From Defluviimonas salinarum (GTDB taxonomy: Bacteria; Pseudomonadota; Alphaproteobacteria; Rhodobacterales; Rhodobacteraceae): a DNA stretch of 64,000 nucleotides. The stretch is from NCBI RefSeq assembly GCF_026013545.1, contig NZ_JAPDOG010000011.1:1-64000 (forward strand). Direction: 5' to 3'. Positions within the stretch are counted from its first letter, which is position 1, and the number at the start of each line of letters is the position of its first letter. Under the pieces are notes generated by a model. The model saw nothing but the letters and a program-made list of their open reading frames with translations, made no database searches and was not told the DNA's origin. The position numbers and the translations under genes were made by a program. Positions 53,269-62,137 of this stretch are shown in pieces.

Positions 53269-53290
53269 ACGGCCCGCTCCGGCGGGCCGT
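53269..53290 (+). terminator. Hairpin after terE-like gene
   Basis: ACGGCCCGC / GCGGGCCGT, 9-bp stem with a 4-nt loop, 9 bp after the stop; third hairpin of this kind inside the ter operon. Confidence 0.5.
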
Positions 53291-53345
53291 CCATTCCCGC
53301 GGGCGGCCGAGGGCCGCCTCCGCGAATGGACGAGGGAGTTCCCCC

Positions 53346-53903
53346 ATGCAACTCAGCCCCGGACAGAATGTGGACCTGCCCGAAGACGAGGTCGCGATCC
53401 TGATCGATCGGCCCGGGGCGGGCCATGTCATCCACGCGATCCTGATCGATGCGGCCGGTCGCGCGCTCAGTCCGGGGCGGACGGTCTTCTATGGAAACGG
53501 CTCGGCGTCCGGGATCCGGGCCCGAAATCTCGCGCAGGGCGATCCCGAGATCGTCGTGACGCTCTCGCGGCTTCCCGACGCCGCTTCCAAGGTTCTCGTC
53601 GTGCTCTCGGTCCATGCCGGTTCCATGGCCGCGCTCGGGCAGGGCCGTCTTTCCCTGCGCTCCGGCGCGGATGAGCACCGGTTCGAGCTGTCCTTCGCCG
53701 GATTCTCCGAACGCAGCCTGATCCTCGGCGAGATCTACCGCCGCGGCGAGGGTTTCCGCTTCCGCGCGCTCGCCCAGGGCTTCATGCGGGGCATCGAGGC
53801 TCTGAACGAGACCTATGGCGCCGGGCTTGAAACCGCCGCTCCCATCATGCTTCCCGAGCCCGCGCGGGCCGCCAGGGAGCCCTCCCACAACCAAGGAGAC
53901 TGA
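53346..53903 (+). CDS. Divergent TerD-domain protein
   Basis: 185 residues. The start MQLSPGQNVDLPEDEVAIL and ILGEIYRRGEGFRFRALAQG keep the TerD framework, but the calcium-loop acidic residues (DGDDE) are absent. It is probably a non-calcium structural paralogue. One nt separates its stop from the next gene. Confidence 0.75.
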   Translation: MQLSPGQNVDLPEDEVAILIDRPGAGHVIHAILIDAAGRALSPGRTVFYGNGSASGIRARNLAQGDPEIVVTLSRLPDAASKVLVVLSVHAGSMAALGQGRLSLRSGADEHRFELSFAGFSERSLILGEIYRRGEGFRFRALAQGFMRGIEALNETYGAGLETAAPIMLPEPARAAREPSHNQGD

Positions 53904-53904
53904 G

Positions 53905-55164
53905 ATGCAGCATCTCACGCCGGGCGCGAATGCCGCGCTGACCGGAACCGCCTTCTCGATCGCAATCCGGCACGGCGCGATCGCGGGCGCCGATCTCGAT
54001 GTCTCGGCCTTCCTCGTCACCGCGAGCGGCAAGGTGCGCGGCGACGCCGACATGGTCTTTTACGGCCAGGCCGAGGGGGCCGGCGGCGCCGTCCGCCTCA
54101 TTTCCTCCGCGGGCGGCGAGACCCGCTTCAGCGTCGATGCCGGCGCGCTGCCGGCCGAGATCGAGAAGGTGGTCTTCACCGCGACGATCCATGAGAACAA
54201 GGCCACGTTCGACGCGCTTCCGCCGATCACGGTCGAGCTCGGCTCGGGCCAGCCCGCGGCGGTCCTTCCCTGCGCCGGCCGCACCGAGACCGCGCTGATC
54301 CTGGCCGAGATCTATCGCCGCGGCGGCACGTGGAAGCTGCGCGCGGTGGGGCAGGGCTTCAATGGCGGGCTCGCCGCGCTCGCGCCGCATTTCGGCGTCG
54401 TCGTGGAGGAATCCGCGCCGGCCCCGGCCGCCACGCCGAAGGTCAACCTCGAGAAGCGGCTCGTGGATCTCGCCAAGCGCGATCCCGAGCTCGTCTCCCT
54501 GGTGAAGAAGGTCCAGGTCTCGCTGGAGAAGAAGGGCATCACCCGCGACCGAGCCAAGGTCTGCCTCTGCCTCGATATCTCGGGCTCGATGGACCGGCTC
54601 TACCGCTCCGGAAAGATCGACGTCCTGGTTTCCCGCGTCATGGCGCTCGGCTATCGCTTCGACGATGACGGCGAGATCGACGTCTTCCTTTTCGGCCAGA
54701 ACGTGCATGAGTTCGGGACGGTCGGCGTCGATGGCTACCGCGCGCTGGTGCGCGACATCTCCCGGCAATACCGGCTCGAGGGCGGGACCCGCTACGGCAA
54801 GGCGATCCAGGCGATCCGGGCCTTCTACGCGAAGGGCAATGCCGAGGGTCTGCCGGTCTATGTCATGTTCGTCACCGACGGCGCCACCGAGGACAAGCCA
54901 CTGACCGAGCGCGAGCTGCGCGCGGCCTCGGCCGAGCCGATCTTCTGGAAGTTCATGGGCCTCATCGAGAAGGGCTTCTTCTCCGCGCAGCGCCTCGAAT
55001 TCCTCGAGAAGCTCGACGACCTGACCGGCCGCACCGTCGACAATGCCGACTTTTTCCAGCTCGCCGATCCGGCCGCGCCCTCCGATGAGGAGATGTTCGA
55101 CCTGATGATGACCGAATACCAGGACTGGATCGCGGCCGCGACCGCCGCCGGCATCCTGCGCTGA
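53905..55164 (+). CDS. terF: TerF-like protein: TerD domain fused to VWA domain
   Basis: 419 residues. Residues 1-175 form a TerD-like domain (ends AVGQGFNGGLAAL) without the calcium loop. Residues about 215-415 form a VWA domain with MIDAS CLDISGSMDRL, then TRYGKAI and VTDGATEDKP. The fusion is known as TerF. It may connect metal sensing to partner assembly. 14 nt before terA. Confidence 0.85.
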   Translation: MQHLTPGANAALTGTAFSIAIRHGAIAGADLDVSAFLVTASGKVRGDADMVFYGQAEGAGGAVRLISSAGGETRFSVDAGALPAEIEKVVFTATIHENKATFDALPPITVELGSGQPAAVLPCAGRTETALILAEIYRRGGTWKLRAVGQGFNGGLAALAPHFGVVVEESAPAPAATPKVNLEKRLVDLAKRDPELVSLVKKVQVSLEKKGITRDRAKVCLCLDISGSMDRLYRSGKIDVLVSRVMALGYRFDDDGEIDVFLFGQNVHEFGTVGVDGYRALVRDISRQYRLEGGTRYGKAIQAIRAFYAKGNAEGLPVYVMFVTDGATEDKPLTERELRAASAEPIFWKFMGLIEKGFFSAQRLEFLEKLDDLTGRTVDNADFFQLADPAAPSDEEMFDLMMTEYQDWIAAATAAGILR

Positions 55165-55178
55165 CAAGGAGGACCGAC

Positions 55179-56402
55179 ATGACCACGACGCTCACCCCCG
55201 GTGCGAACACGGCCGTCCCCGCATCGACCAACCTGCTCGTCCTGCAGCACGGCTCCATCCCGGGCGCCGAGATCGACGTCTCGGGCTTTCTCGTCACCGC
55301 GAGCGGCAAGGTGCGTGGCGATCACGACATGGCCTTCTACGGCCAGCCCTCGGTGGCGGGCGGGGCGGTGACGTTCGGCGGCACCGCCAACGGCGAGACC
55401 CGGTTCTCGCTCGATCTCAACCGGATCCCGGTAGAAATCGAGAAGGTGGTTTTCACCGCAACGATCCACGAGAACCGCGCGAATTTCGGCGCGGTCCGCG
55501 AGATCGCGATCATCCTCGGCGGCTCGGGCGGACAGGTCCTCGGGCAGATCCCGTGCCAGGGCCGGACCGAGACCGCGCTGATCCTCGCCGATCTCTACCG
55601 GCGCAATGGCCAGTGGAAGATCCGCATCGTGGGGCAGGGCTTCAATGGCGGGCTCGCGGCGCTCGCCACCCATCTCGGCGTCGAGATCGCCGCCCCGGCG
55701 CCATCCGCTCCGACAGCTGCACCGGCCGCGGAGCGCCCGGCACCGACACCGCCCGCGCCACCTCCGGCGCCGGCCGCTGCGCCCGCAGCGCCGCGGATCA
55801 ACCTCTCCAAGGTTTCGCTGACCAAGGAGACCCGCACGGTCTCCCTGAAGAAGGACGGCGGCCGTTTCGGAAAGATCCGCGTCAACCTGAACTGGAACCA
55901 GAAGCCCTCGGGCGGCGGCATCATGAAGATGTTCGGACCGAAGCCCGTCGACCTCGATCTCGGCTGTTTCATCGAAGACCGCTACGGCAAACGCATCTGT
56001 GTCCAGGCGCTCGGCAACGCGTTCGGCGACTACGGCTACTTCCCCTACGCCAAGCTCCTTGGCGACGACCGCACCGGGGCGGTCAGCGACGGCGAATGGC
56101 TCGAGATCAACGGCGAGATGTGGGCCGAGTTCAACCGGGTCCTGATCTTCGCCTACATCTATGACGGCGCGCCGAACTGGCGCCAGACCGACGGCACCAT
56201 CCGCATCCTGATCCCCGACCAGCCCGAGGTCGAGATCCGGATGAACGAGTACGGCGCATCCGAGGGCATGTGCGCCGTGGCCATGCTCGAGAACGAGGGC
56301 GGCCGGATCAAGGTCTCCCGCGAGATGCGGTTCTTCCGTGGCCATCAGATCATGGACGCGCATTACGGCTGGGGTATGCGCTGGGTGGCGGGGAGCAAGT
56401 GA
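55179..56402 (+). CDS. terA: TerA-like protein (TerD-like domain plus TerA domain)
   Basis: 407 residues. The N-terminal 170 residues are a TerD-like domain very close to that of the preceding gene. A Pro/Ala linker (about 172-205) leads to the TerA core: VSLKKDGGRFGKIRVNLNWN, DLDLGCFIEDRYG, GDDRTGAVSDGEW and WGMRWVAGSK at the end. Standard last gene of a ter structural operon. Confidence 0.88.
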   Translation: MTTTLTPGANTAVPASTNLLVLQHGSIPGAEIDVSGFLVTASGKVRGDHDMAFYGQPSVAGGAVTFGGTANGETRFSLDLNRIPVEIEKVVFTATIHENRANFGAVREIAIILGGSGGQVLGQIPCQGRTETALILADLYRRNGQWKIRIVGQGFNGGLAALATHLGVEIAAPAPSAPTAAPAAERPAPTPPAPPPAPAAAPAAPRINLSKVSLTKETRTVSLKKDGGRFGKIRVNLNWNQKPSGGGIMKMFGPKPVDLDLGCFIEDRYGKRICVQALGNAFGDYGYFPYAKLLGDDRTGAVSDGEWLEINGEMWAEFNRVLIFAYIYDGAPNWRQTDGTIRILIPDQPEVEIRMNEYGASEGMCAVAMLENEGGRIKVSREMRFFRGHQIMDAHYGWGMRWVAGSK

Positions 56403-56568
56403 TCCACGCCACCTCCGAGGCAAAACCGATCCTGCGGGAGCGGCCCGTCGCCAGGCTTCTCCCGCTGAAGCCCGCAGGCGCCTCCCGAACCTGTGGATAG
56501 GCGCGAGTCGGGCGCGTAATCGTTGCGAAAACCGGCTATCTTCTCCCTTGTTTTCAAGGGGAGCCGGT

Positions 56569-57384
56569 ATGCAGTTCAACACGATCGACGAGAAGGTTGC
56601 CCCGGGCGGCAAGATCGAGGTGGTGGAATACGGCGATCTCGCGGGCTCATCCGACGCCCGCACCGCCGAACAGCTCTTCTTCTTGCGCGAGGCGAAGATG
56701 CGGCTGAAATCGGTCCGCGTGACGCTCAATCGCGGACGGGTGCGCACCGAGCCCGGATCGCTCTACTACATGAACGGCAAGCTCGAGATCGTGGCCTCGA
56801 CCGGCGGCGGCATCGTCTCGGCGCTGGCAAGGCGTGTGACGACCGGCGAGCCGCTCTTCGTCAACGAGATCCGCGGCACCGGCACCATAATGCTGGAGCC
56901 GACCTACGGCCATTTCATCCTCGCCGAGCTCGAGGACGAGACGCTGATCGTCGACAAGGGCATGTTCTATGCCGGGCTCGGCGAGCTCCAGATCGGCGCC
57001 GAGATCAACCGCAACCTCGGTGCGGGCCTCTTCGGCGGCGAGGGATTCTTCCAGACCAGGATCACCGGAACCGGGATCGTTGCACTCTTCTCGCCGGTCC
57101 CGATGTCGGAGCTGCAAGAGTTCGAACTCAAGGACGGGCGGCTGATGGTGGACGGCAATTTCGCGCTGATGCGCACCGGAAAGGTGGAATTCCGGGTGGA
57201 AAAATCCTCGAAGTCCTGGCTTGCGACCTCGGTCTCCGGGGAGGGGCTTTTGCAGGTCTTCGAAGGCACGGGCACGGTCTGGATCGCACCGACCCAGGGC
57301 ATCTACGAACTCCTGGCCACCCCGAACGGGCTCGAAAACCGATCGCGCGCCTCCGGCGCCAGAACCAGCATTACCAGAAGCTGA
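56569..57384 (+). CDS. AIM24-family protein
   Basis: 271 residues, strand-rich with repeated glycine turns (IVASTGGGIVSALARRV, GLFGGEGFFQTRITG, GLLQVFEGTGTVWIAPT), the pattern of AIM24/TerD-associated beta-helix-like proteins. AAGGGGAG site. Often found beside TerD genes; role unknown. Promoter region has TTGCGAAAACCGG followed by TATCTT. Confidence 0.78.
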   Translation: MQFNTIDEKVAPGGKIEVVEYGDLAGSSDARTAEQLFFLREAKMRLKSVRVTLNRGRVRTEPGSLYYMNGKLEIVASTGGGIVSALARRVTTGEPLFVNEIRGTGTIMLEPTYGHFILAELEDETLIVDKGMFYAGLGELQIGAEINRNLGAGLFGGEGFFQTRITGTGIVALFSPVPMSELQEFELKDGRLMVDGNFALMRTGKVEFRVEKSSKSWLATSVSGEGLLQVFEGTGTVWIAPTQGIYELLATPNGLENRSRASGARTSITRS

Positions 57385-57455
57385 TATACACCCGTTTTCT
57401 CTCGGTTTCGTTTCCGCATGTCACTACCTTCGTTCGGTGGCCAGAAAGCAACCAC

Positions 57456-57881
57456 ATGCCTGACCTGATCGGCGTCCTCGGCCTGATCTCGCTCCTCCTC
57501 CTGCTTCCGACGATGCAGGCCAGGAAGTCGCGCAAGACGCGCGCTTTCCGCGACGAGGCTGCCGGCCTCATCGAGGAGCTGATCGCCGAGAACTCCCGTC
57601 TGCGCCAGGAAAACCGCGCCCTGAACGAGCGCCTCCGCGGCGAGGCCAGCCGTGGCACGACGGGCGGGCACGGGGGTGGCGGCAATCGAAGGGCTCCGCA
57701 GGCTCCCAGGGTGGCTGCCTTGCGCATTCTCGGCCTCGACCCGGACCGGGCTCATACCTGGCGAGAGATCCGCGCGGCCTACGTGAGGGCGGTCAAGACG
57801 GCGCATCCCGACGCCGGCGGCAATGCCGAGACCCTGACGCAGGTAACCGACGCCTATCGCGTCCTCGCCGGGGCGGAGTGA
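57456..57881 (+). CDS. Membrane-anchored J-domain protein
   Basis: 141 residues: one transmembrane helix (about 4-20, LIGVLGLISLLLLLP), a coiled coil (about 30-65), a Gly-rich linker and a C-terminal J domain with HPD in VKTAHPDAGG. J domains recruit Hsp70; the anchor would place it at the inner membrane. Adjacent to the Ter/AIM24 genes, so it may act in the same stress response. Confidence 0.75.
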   Translation: MPDLIGVLGLISLLLLLPTMQARKSRKTRAFRDEAAGLIEELIAENSRLRQENRALNERLRGEASRGTTGGHGGGGNRRAPQAPRVAALRILGLDPDRAHTWREIRAAYVRAVKTAHPDAGGNAETLTQVTDAYRVLAGAE

Positions 57882-57987
57882 CCGGATGCGGGGGCGGGCT
57901 GGAAAAAGTGCGAAAAACAATTTGACAACGGCGCCTTCCAGGGGCATTTTCACGCAAGATGATGAAAATCCGCAAGAGGTTGACCTT

Positions 57988-58284
57988 ATGACCATGGAAG
58001 AGATCGACCGAGTCACCCCCGCCCAGATCCGGGCCGCGAGGGCCCTTCTCGGCATGACCCAGAAGGAGCTCTGCGCCCGGGCGCGGATCGCCATTGGAAG
58101 TCTTGCAAAGATGGAGGACGGGCCGCTGACGCGGCTCAATCCCAATATCGTCCGGGGTCTCGTCGCGACGCTGGGGGCATGCGGGATCCGCTTCACCGCG
58201 ACCGGCGTCGAGCTTGCGCCGGCGATCTTCTCGAGCTCTCGCGCGACCGGCGCCGATGTGGCGCTCCCGGCTGGCGCGAGGTAG
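57988..58284 (+). CDS. XRE-type helix-turn-helix regulator
   Basis: 98 residues. TPAQIRAARALLGMTQKELC, then IAIGSLAKMEDG, is a typical XRE HTH at residues 9-50. The C-terminal part is short and likely dimerises. A possible -35 TTGACA is at 57922-57927, and TTTTCACG lies at 57949. Target unknown; next to the J-domain gene and the RTX gene. Confidence 0.72.
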   Translation: MTMEEIDRVTPAQIRAARALLGMTQKELCARARIAIGSLAKMEDGPLTRLNPNIVRGLVATLGACGIRFTATGVELAPAIFSSSRATGADVALPAGAR

Positions 58285-58354
58285 GACCTCCGGCGGCCCG
58301 TTCCTCCACAGAAATGCGACAATGAAACTCCGAACCGGTTGTCGGTCGGGGTTT

Positions 58355-58376
58355 TTTTCTGCGCCAGCATGATAAT
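58355..58376 (+). promoter_or_regulatory. TTTTC-N11-GATAAT promoter of the RTX gene
   Basis: TTTTCTGC, eight bases, GATAAT, 32 bp before the 58409 start. The -10 is near consensus. Confidence 0.5.
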
Positions 58377-58408
58377 CTCGCACGGACCAGGTTCCCGCGG
58401 AGACTTTC

Positions 58409-60874
58409 ATGACCATCACGCAGCGACATTTTGGCGGCCACCTCGTTCTCGACAAGGACATGATCGACGATGGCGGGCCCTACCAGCGCTTCTCCGACCA
58501 GATGGAGATGAGCTCCTACCGCTATCCGGGCGGCGGTGTGACCGAGGTGCTCAGCCTCAAGGACGGCAGCTGGGACGCAATATTCGGTCCGCCTGGCGAA
58601 CAGGGCGATCCCGACCGGGTGGTGACCGTGTCCGAGGCGTTCGATTTCGCCGCCGAGCGCGGGGCCGCTATCCGGTTTGTCCTTCCGACCGAGCACTTCC
58701 TCACCGAGGGGGCTTTCGGGGAACGGTTTCCGGATCCCGCGGCGATCGATGAGATGATGACCCGCGTGGACGAGATGCTCCGCGGCGTCTATGGCAAGGT
58801 CACGATCGAGACCTTCGAGATCGGCAACGAATACTGGTTCGCCCAGAGCCGAATGACGGCCCAGGAATACGGCCGGATCGCGAACCACATGGCCAAGGAG
58901 CTCCAGGACCATCTCGACGCCTACCGCGCCGAGCTCGGCGCGGCGGCCGCGAGCTGGGACGAGCCCGCGATCGCGGTCCAGTCCGGCGCTTTCTGGAAGA
59001 CGGGGGTCGATGAGACGAAGATGATCATCGACGAGCTCGACGCCGAGGCACGCGCGGCGATCGATGTCGCCGTCGCCCACAATTACCCGGACAATTTCGA
59101 TGAGGCCGGGAACCGTGACCGCATGTTTGCCGCGCTCGCGCAGTTCAAGACCGCGCCCGGATTTTCAGATGTCGAGTCCTATATTTCGGAGTGGAACATC
59201 TATCGCCTCGGCGATGACAAGGGTCTCCTGCATGCCTCATCGCTGATCGAGACCTTCGACACGATGGTCGAACACGACGTGGATCTCGCCTCCGTCTGGG
59301 GCACCCAGTACAAGGCCTTGCAGACACGCCTGGCCTACATGTCGAACAATGCCTGGGACGGGGTGGCGCCGGAGGATGTCAAGACCTGGCTGACGCCGGC
59401 AGGCGAGGTTTACCGGATGATGAGCCGCAGCCTCGTCGGCACCGATATCGTGGACAAGCCATTCGCCGAGGCGATTTCCGGCGCCGATCCCGCCACGCTC
59501 TCGACCCATGCCTATGCCGGTGACGGCAAGGTGGTGGTCTTCATCTCTTCGCGCAGCGCCGAGACGATCGATCTCGATGTCGACCTGGGGAAACTCGCGC
59601 CAGGCTACGGACATCTGTGGGCGGAGCGTCTCGGCGTGATCGACAACCCGGCGACGGGCAGCACCAACGAAGGGGATCCCGCCAGCCACCTGTCGCGCCC
59701 GTATGTCGAGACGCTGAACCAGGACGAGATCGTGTCTGCAGGCGGGGCCTTCCGCCTGCAGCCCTACGAAATCCTGCGCCTTGAATTCAGCACAGAGGTC
59801 CGCGACCTGAGGATGGAGGGCCAGGACCAGGTTGTGGATCCGGCCGCGAATTACGACGACCACCTTGCCGGCTGGCTCGGGAACGACACCCTTCGCGGGC
59901 ATTTCGGAAACGACCGTCTCGAGGGTATGGAGGGACGCGACATCCTCGACGGCGGGGAGGGGGGCGACACGCTCCTCGGGGGCGCCGGCTCCGACATTCT
60001 TCTGTCCGGAGACGGTGAGGACCGGGCCGAGGGTGGCGCCGGATCGGACATCCTCATCGGCGAGGCGGGCAAGAACCTCCTTCTCGGCGGTGCGGGCACG
60101 GATCTTCTTTTCGCGCTCGGCGGCGCCAACACCCTGACCGGCGGGGCGGAGGAGAACCATTTCCTCGTCTCGGCGGAAAGCGACACGGTAATCACGGATT
60201 TTGATTTCGACACCGGGTCATCCCTGAGCTTCCTGGGGCGTTACGACGATGCCGCGGAGGTCATGTCGCGGACGGAGGCGGCCGACTGGACCGGTTCGGG
60301 ATCCGCATCAGACCTCGTCATCCATCATGACGAGGGCTGGGTGACGGTGCTTCTCGGGGCTGCCGGCAGGATGGGAGACCTCGAGGCGCATCTCTTCGAC
60401 GCCATGCCGGATGAGACCCGCCTCGCCATTATCGGCGGCGTTCTGGGTGACCAGACCACCGGACAGGTCGAGGAGTTCAGCACAGCGCTCGGGACGAACC
60501 TGGCTGATCTCGACCTGCAAATTTCCGGGGTTCTCCCCGATCCCGGAATCGTGTCGCCGCCGCCGGACGCCGGCCCGGCCCCTGAAGACGATCCTGAAAA
60601 CGAGAAGGATGATGACAAGAACGCGGACGCCGCGGCCGACGCCTCCTGTTTCGTGGCCACGGCCTCCTATGGCGACCCCCGGCATCCCGACGTGGCCTTC
60701 CTGCGCGGCTTCAGGGACCGGGTTCTCCTGCCGCATCCCGCGGGCCGGATGCTCTTGCGCCTCTACTGGATCGTCGGACCGGAGCTGGCGCGGCATGTGC
60801 GCGCCGATGGCGGGTCGGGCGCCGCCTTCCGCAGGATCATCGCGGGACTCGTTCGCATCCTGAAGAATGCGTAA
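58409..60874 (+). CDS. RTX exoprotein with glycoside-hydrolase-like N-terminus
   Basis: 821 residues. Residues 1-450 look like a clan-A glycoside hydrolase: EIGNEYWF (acid/base Glu after Asn) and YISEWNIYR (nucleophile-type Glu). Residues about 485-590 carry glycine-rich nonapeptides (GGAGSDILL, GGAGSDILI, GGAGTDLLF) that bind calcium. The C-terminus is the CFVATASYGDPRHPD segment followed by a hydrophobic stretch (LLRLYWIVG). No N-terminal signal peptide, as expected for type I secretion; the exporter at 12626-15618 is the in-window candidate. Substrate polysaccharide unknown. Confidence 0.78.
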   Translation: MTITQRHFGGHLVLDKDMIDDGGPYQRFSDQMEMSSYRYPGGGVTEVLSLKDGSWDAIFGPPGEQGDPDRVVTVSEAFDFAAERGAAIRFVLPTEHFLTEGAFGERFPDPAAIDEMMTRVDEMLRGVYGKVTIETFEIGNEYWFAQSRMTAQEYGRIANHMAKELQDHLDAYRAELGAAAASWDEPAIAVQSGAFWKTGVDETKMIIDELDAEARAAIDVAVAHNYPDNFDEAGNRDRMFAALAQFKTAPGFSDVESYISEWNIYRLGDDKGLLHASSLIETFDTMVEHDVDLASVWGTQYKALQTRLAYMSNNAWDGVAPEDVKTWLTPAGEVYRMMSRSLVGTDIVDKPFAEAISGADPATLSTHAYAGDGKVVVFISSRSAETIDLDVDLGKLAPGYGHLWAERLGVIDNPATGSTNEGDPASHLSRPYVETLNQDEIVSAGGAFRLQPYEILRLEFSTEVRDLRMEGQDQVVDPAANYDDHLAGWLGNDTLRGHFGNDRLEGMEGRDILDGGEGGDTLLGGAGSDILLSGDGEDRAEGGAGSDILIGEAGKNLLLGGAGTDLLFALGGANTLTGGAEENHFLVSAESDTVITDFDFDTGSSLSFLGRYDDAAEVMSRTEAADWTGSGSASDLVIHHDEGWVTVLLGAAGRMGDLEAHLFDAMPDETRLAIIGGVLGDQTTGQVEEFSTALGTNLADLDLQISGVLPDPGIVSPPPDAGPAPEDDPENEKDDDKNADAAADASCFVATASYGDPRHPDVAFLRGFRDRVLLPHPAGRMLLRLYWIVGPELARHVRADGGSGAAFRRIIAGLVRILKNA

Positions 60875-60938
60875 TGCGAAAAATTGACGGGAGCGCGAAT
60901 TTCGCGCCCCCGCTGCCGACATTCACACGGCCTGATGG

Positions 60939-61784
60939 TTACGGCTGCGTCATGAGAGGGGCGGTGAAGCCACCCTCGGCCGCAAAGCCGGTCACGGCGT
61001 TCGTGGCGCTCACGGTGCCGATCGCGGCCGAGTTCAGGCTGTCGCCAACCATGATGCCGTTGAGCGAGCCGGCTTCGTGACGTACGAAGTTGCCATCCTG
61101 GCGCAAGACGACGGTAGCACCGTTGTCGGAGAAGGCACCGTTGGCGTAAGTGGCCGTGCCGTAGAACTCGACGCTCGTATCCGCTGCCGAAGCCATCGAA
61201 CCATACGTGACGGTGCCGGTGACAGGATCGAGCCCGAGCCCGATATCCCCGTGACCGTCCTGCCATGCCGAGGTGCCGTCCATGCGGTAGGTCACATCGA
61301 AGTTGCCGAGGTAATCCCCGGCGGGGAGGGCGGTGGCAACGGCGCTTTCGTCGATCTTGTAAAGGGTCATGTCGTCGCCGACGCGGTACTGGATCAGGCC
61401 GTAGCCGGCGCCGGGAACCTTGTCGACCAGGACCGTCGCAAGCTCTCCGTTGACCTCCGCATAACGCACGGTGCGCTCGACCCCGTGGGAGATGACGCTC
61501 GTGGTACCGCCGTTCATGGCGAAGGCGATCAGGTCGGCCGGGCTGGTGCTCGCCGGTGCGTTGGCGGTCTGACCCGTGTTGCCGCCGGTGGTCGTGCCGC
61601 CGGTCGAGCCCTCACTCGAGGTGCCGCCGGTCGAGGTGCCGCCGGTCGAGCCATCGCTCGAGGTGCCGCCGGAGATCGGTTTCGGGGTCGTGACCGGGGC
61701 CGTGATGCCACCGGTCGAACCACCGCAGGCTGCGAGAGACATCAGGGTGACCAGGGCCGTGGCGTTCAGGATGCTGCGCTTCAT
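60939..61784 (-). CDS. Surface lipoprotein with TbpB-like beta-barrel
   Basis: 281 residues. Lipobox LMSLAACGG with Cys near residue 20. Residues 21-75 are a Gly/Ser/Thr low-complexity linker with imperfect repeats. The C-terminal half (DGHGDIGLGLDPVTG, then EFYGTATYANGAFSD and GGFTAPLM) resembles the slim barrel of transferrin-binding-protein-like lipoproteins widespread in Rhodobacterales. Outer-membrane location likely. Convergent with the RTX gene. Confidence 0.72.
   Translation of the reverse strand: MKRSILNATALVTLMSLAACGGSTGGITAPVTTPKPISGGTSSDGSTGGTSTGGTSSEGSTGGTTTGGNTGQTANAPASTSPADLIAFAMNGGTTSVISHGVERTVRYAEVNGELATVLVDKVPGAGYGLIQYRVGDDMTLYKIDESAVATALPAGDYLGNFDVTYRMDGTSAWQDGHGDIGLGLDPVTGTVTYGSMASAADTSVEFYGTATYANGAFSDNGATVVLRQDGNFVRHEAGSLNGIMVGDSLNSAAIGTVSATNAVTGFAAEGGFTAPLMTQP
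61594..61674 (+). repeat. In-frame tandem repeat in the lipoprotein linker
   Basis: GTGCCGCCGGTCGAG recurs at 61594, 61621 and 61636, alternating with CTCGAG-ended 12-bp units. On the coding strand it encodes the STGGTSS-type repeats. Copy number may vary between strains. Confidence 0.6.
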
Positions 61785-62137
61785 TTGTCGTTCTCCGTCT
61801 GTGCTGGCCGTCGGCCGCTGCTTTCGATGAGATACAGATATTCTCAAACTTTTTCTCAGACAAGCCCTCTCGAACGGTTTTGCGAAAAATTATTTCCGGA
61901 GGCCATTCCGAGGCGTCCTATGCCAGGATCCCGCGTGTATGCGCGCACAATTCCGGGGGGAAAGGCCTGTTTTGTCGTCCTTGCGGCGTGTATGGGTCAA
62001 TCCTGAACGCTTCTGCAGGGCACCAGGGATGGAATCTGAAATGCGATAATTTTTTTCCGTTGCGCATTTTTCGCAAACATGCGAGAAATCATCAAGCGGT
62101 CGCCTTCTGCGGCCAGAACCACCGGAGACACACGATC
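61785..62137. other. 353-bp divergent intergenic region
   Basis: Lies between the lipoprotein (leftward) and outer-membrane protein (rightward) genes. For the lipoprotein a sigma-70-type pair is visible on the minus strand: TTGTCT, 17 bp, TATCTG at 61865-61837. Variants of the recurrent motif occur as TGCGAAAAA (61880-61888), TTTTTCTCA and TTTTTCGCA (62068-62076). The last is followed after nine bases by GAAATC, a weak -10. I see no small gene here with a credible ribosome-binding site. Confidence 0.5.
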
